Assembly: GCF_009380165.1 (NCBI RefSeq) | Contig: NZ_WHUF01000010.1 | Location: 62,001 to 126,000, forward strand | Direction of reading: 5' to 3' | DNA length: 64,000 nucleotides | From: Rugamonas rivuli | Lineage (GTDB): Bacteria > Pseudomonadota > Gammaproteobacteria > Burkholderiales > Burkholderiaceae_D | Part shown: positions 61,572 through 64,000 of the stretch, piece after piece | Layout: each line of letters begins with the position of its first letter | Numbering within the stretch: position 1 is the stretch's first letter | Translations under genes and position numbers: made by a program | Notes under the pieces: model-generated | What the model saw: only the letters and a program-made list of their open reading frames with translations | What the model was told of the DNA's origin: nothing | Database searches by the model: none

Positions 61572-62972
61572 ATGTCCTTTCTGATAGTCCTTGCTGCGCT
61601 GGTGTTCCTGATGCTGGCCGCGTATCGCGGCTACAGCGTGATCCTGTTCGCGCCGGTGGCGGCGCTGGGGGCGGTGCTGTTGACCGACCCGGGCGCGGTG
61701 GCGCCGGTGTTCAGCGGCATCTTCATGGAGAAGATGGTCGGCTTCGTCAAGCTGTACTTCCCGGTGTTCCTGCTCGGCGCCGTGTTCGGCAAGCTGATCG
61801 AGCTGTCCGGCTTTTCCGAATCCATCGTGGTGGCGGCGATCAAATACATCGGCCGCTCGCGCGCCAATGCCGTCATCGTCGCCGTCTGCGCCTTGCTCAC
61901 CTACGGCGGCGTGTCGCTGTTCGTGGTGGTGTTCGCGGTCTACCCGTTCGCCGCCGAACTCTACCGCCAGAGCAATATCCCCAAGCGCCTGATGCCGGGC
62001 GCGATCGCGCTGGGCGCGTTCTCGTTCACCATGGATTCGCTGCCCGGCACGCCGCAAATCCAGAACATCATTCCCACCACCTTCTTCAAGACCACAGGCT
62101 GGGCCGCGCCGTGGCTGGGCGTGATCGGTTCGCTGTTCATCATCGTGGTCGGCCTGAGCTTCCTCGAATGGCGGCGCCGCTCGGCGATGGCGGCCGGCGA
62201 AGGCTACGGCGCCACCGGCGCCAAGGACGCCGCCCACGCTGCCAGCACCGGCCTGCCGCATCCGCTGCTGTCGGTGGCGCCGCTGATCCTGGTGGGCGTG
62301 GCCAACTTCATCCTGACCAAGCAGATCCCCGGCTGGTACGGCGACAGCTACGCGCTGACCATGGAAGCCTTGCCCGGCCTGCACGCGGTGGTGACGGTGC
62401 CGGTCAAGACCGTCATCGGCATCTGGGCGGTGGAGGGCGCGCTGTTGCTGGGCATACTGCTGGTGGTGGCGACCGCCTTCGGCCGCATTCGCACCACCTT
62501 CGCCGACGGCACCAAGGCGGCGGTCGGCGGCGCGCTGCTGGCGGCGATGAACACCGCGTCCGAGTACGGTTTCGGCGGCGTGATCGCTTCGCTGCCGGGC
62601 TTCCTGGTGGTCAGCGACGCCTTGCGCAGCGTGCCCAATCCGCTGGTCAACGCGGCGGTGTCGGTCAGCTCGCTGGCTGGCATCACCGGTTCGGCCTCGG
62701 GCGGCATGAGCATCGCGCTGGCGGCGATGGCCGACACCTTCATCAAGGGCGCGCAGGCGGCCAATATTCCGCTGGAGGTGCTGCACCGCGTGGTGGCGAT
62801 GGCCAGCGGCGGCATGGACACGCTGCCGCACAACGGCGCCGTCATCACGCTGCTGGCCGTCACCGGCCTGACGCACCGAGAGTCCTACAAGGAGATTTTC
62901 GCGATCACGCTGATCAAGACGACGGCGGTGTTCTTCGTCATCGCGGTTTACTACCTGACCGGGCTGGTCTGA
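61572..62972 (+). CDS. GntP family permease
   Basis: A 466-residue membrane transporter with about 12-14 helices. GntP/hydroxybutyrate-permease features: VILFAPVAALGAVLL, PVFLLGAVFGKLIELSGFSE, YGGVSLFVVVFAVYPFA, SFTMDSLPGTPQIQNIIPTT and SASGGMSIALAAMA. Members move gluconate or short hydroxy- or keto-acids with protons. A GAAGGAG ribosome site precedes the ATG. It stands alone; the substrate is unknown. Confidence 0.9.
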   Translation: MSFLIVLAALVFLMLAAYRGYSVILFAPVAALGAVLLTDPGAVAPVFSGIFMEKMVGFVKLYFPVFLLGAVFGKLIELSGFSESIVVAAIKYIGRSRANAVIVAVCALLTYGGVSLFVVVFAVYPFAAELYRQSNIPKRLMPGAIALGAFSFTMDSLPGTPQIQNIIPTTFFKTTGWAAPWLGVIGSLFIIVVGLSFLEWRRRSAMAAGEGYGATGAKDAAHAASTGLPHPLLSVAPLILVGVANFILTKQIPGWYGDSYALTMEALPGLHAVVTVPVKTVIGIWAVEGALLLGILLVVATAFGRIRTTFADGTKAAVGGALLAAMNTASEYGFGGVIASLPGFLVVSDALRSVPNPLVNAAVSVSSLAGITGSASGGMSIALAAMADTFIKGAQAANIPLEVLHRVVAMASGGMDTLPHNGAVITLLAVTGLTHRESYKEIFAITLIKTTAVFFVIAVYYLTGLV

Positions 62973-62985
62973 CGGCGCAGCGCTG

Positions 62986-63699
62986 CTAGCCGTCGGTGCC
63001 GTCCAGCATGCCGTGCACGCTGTAGCTCATCATGGCGAGGAAGGCCACCAGTCCGAGGTAGAGCACGCCGTAGTTGATGCGGGTGTCGCGCGCCACCTCG
63101 TAGTACTGGGCCGGCTTGTCGGGATCGCCCCAGATCGCCGCCTTGATCTGCGGGTAGGCCAGCACGGCCACCAGGATCAGCATCGGGCTGGGGCTGTAGA
63201 AGAACAGCGCCGCCAGCAGCGGCACGCCGGCCAGCCACACCTTGGGCGAGATGATGGCCGTGATGCGGCCGCCGTCCAGCGGCGAGATCGGGATCAGGTT
63301 GAACAGGTTGAGCATGCAGCCCGAGTACGCCAGGGCCAGCAGCAGGCGGCTGTCGTTCTCGCGCGCGAGGAAGTAGCAGGCCAGCGCGGCGGCGGTGCCG
63401 GCCAGCGGCCCGGCGAAGCCGACGTAGGCTTCGGTCTCGACGTCGTGCGGCACTTCCTTCATGGCGATCCAGGCGCCGACGAAGGGGATGAAGGTGGGCG
63501 CGCCGACGTTGAGGCCGCGCTGGCGCGCCGCCACGTAGTGCCCCATCTCGTGGACGAAGATCAGCAGCACGAAACCGACCGCGTAGCGCCAGCCGAACAC
63601 CCAGCTGTACACCACCATCGACACCAGCATGGTGCCGCAGGTGGTCAGCAGCTTGCCCATCTTGCCGGCGGCCAGCAGCCACAGGATCAGCTTGCCCAT
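62986..63699 (-). CDS. site-2 protease family (M50) membrane protein
   Basis: A 237-residue membrane metalloprotease homologue: zinc motif HEMGH with His50, Glu51 and His54, and the second metal site NLIPISPLDGGR. Six or so membrane helices. No PDZ domain, so it belongs to the short S2P-like group, whose substrates are unknown. It follows the DUF2167 gene by 4 nt and is probably cotranscribed with it. Confidence 0.88.
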   Translation of the reverse strand: MGKLILWLLAAGKMGKLLTTCGTMLVSMVVYSWVFGWRYAVGFVLLIFVHEMGHYVAARQRGLNVGAPTFIPFVGAWIAMKEVPHDVETEAYVGFAGPLAGTAAALACYFLARENDSRLLLALAYSGCMLNLFNLIPISPLDGGRITAIISPKVWLAGVPLLAALFFYSPSPMLILVAVLAYPQIKAAIWGDPDKPAQYYEVARDTRINYGVLYLGLVAFLAMMSYSVHGMLDGTDG

Positions 63700-63703
63700 C
63701 GCA

Positions 63704-64000
63704 TCAGTCCCGCTTGCTCAGGTCGACGCCCGGCGCTTCGCTGGCGGCCGGCTCGGCGGCGGTTGCTTCGCTGGCCGCTTCCGCTTTCTTGCGGCCGAAG
63801 GCTTTGTACACCCAGCTGCCGACGGCGGCGATGCCGATCAGGATGATTTTCTTGAACGCCAGCAGCAGTGCGAAGATCTTGCCGAAGAAGCCCAGCTTGG
63901 CCGCGATGCCGCCGGCCACCAGCGCCGCCAGGCCGTACTCGGCGACCTTGTCGGTCTTGCTGTCGAAGTCGCCGTAGCGGTTGCCCGGCGTGAAGTCGGT
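63704..64000 (-). CDS. DUF2167 domain membrane protein (N-terminus beyond window)
   Basis: Partial gene: the C-terminal 98 codons are visible, in frame to the right edge. DFTPGNRYGDFDSKTDKVAE and YGLAALVAGGIAAK, then one membrane segment (IFALLLAFKKIILIGIAAVG), Lys-rich GRKK and an Ala/Glu-rich tail are typical of the DUF2167 C-terminus. Function unknown; such genes are often next to small membrane proteases. Confidence 0.8.
   Translation of the reverse strand, partial: TDFTPGNRYGDFDSKTDKVAEYGLAALVAGGIAAKLGFFGKIFALLLAFKKIILIGIAAVGSWVYKAFGRKKAEAASEATAAEPAASEAPGVDLSKRD

Overview
The window is a GC-rich (roughly two-thirds G+C) chromosomal segment of a betaproteobacterium, most probably Oxalobacteraceae of the Massilia/Duganella/Telluria type. 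The basis is the combination of a PEP-CTERM protein, DUF4214/pre-peptidase-repeat surface proteins, several TonB-dependent receptors, flavin-dependent tryptophan-halogenase homologues next to SapC and cupin-like genes, and many GGDEF and LytTR signalling proteins. There is no rRNA, no CRISPR array and no recognisable prophage. One tRNA (Phe, GAA) is present.

Layout. 1-4.6 kb: a leftward set of GGDEF-EAL protein, chemoreceptor and alpha/beta hydrolase (cut by the window edge). 4.7-7.3 kb: exported DUF2807 protein, a citrate-type MHS transporter and PsiF. 7.4-16.6 kb: two paralogous DUF4214 proteins flank a lipoprotein pullulanase and a leaderless betaine-type binding protein. 16.7-29.7 kb: a carbohydrate-type uptake locus. 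A TonB receptor is followed by a tightly overlapping halogenase/SapC/cupin/halogenase operon. Divergently lie a polysaccharide deacetylase translationally overlapping a LacI regulator, then a second TonB receptor. Three LacI-type palindromes sit in the divergent promoter region, two of them directly at predicted promoters.

29.7-41.8 kb: DUF2058 and YidB proteins, a YqhD-type aldehyde reductase under a NemR-like repressor, a PEP-CTERM protein, a LytS/LytTR system with an extra pseudokinase, an exported epoxide-hydrolase-like protein, a Cache-GGDEF cyclase, a MYG1 protein and another exported hydrolase. 41.8-44.7 kb: a winged-helix regulator plus membrane protein, and a small lower-GC segment (CPBP protease and TetR regulator). 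This segment is bounded by tRNA-Phe and a duplicated tRNA-Phe 3' half, and looks like an island scar.

44.7-64 kb: an exported-hydrolase region (M20, GH13, two S9 peptidases, M1 aminopeptidase) with an ACS transporter, a degenerate hemerythrin-like protein, an SDR under a second NemR-like TetR, a small lipoprotein, two conserved proteins of unknown role, a GntP permease, a site-2 protease homologue and a DUF2167 protein cut by the right edge. The likely lifestyle is a polymer degrader: oligosaccharides enter through TonB receptors, alpha-glucans are debranched by the pullulanase and amylase, and peptides are trimmed by exported peptidases. The most interesting material is the LacI-controlled halogenase locus, the pseudokinase/kinase/LytTR trio, the near-identical operator cores of two unlinked NemR-like regulators, and the tRNA-Phe scar.
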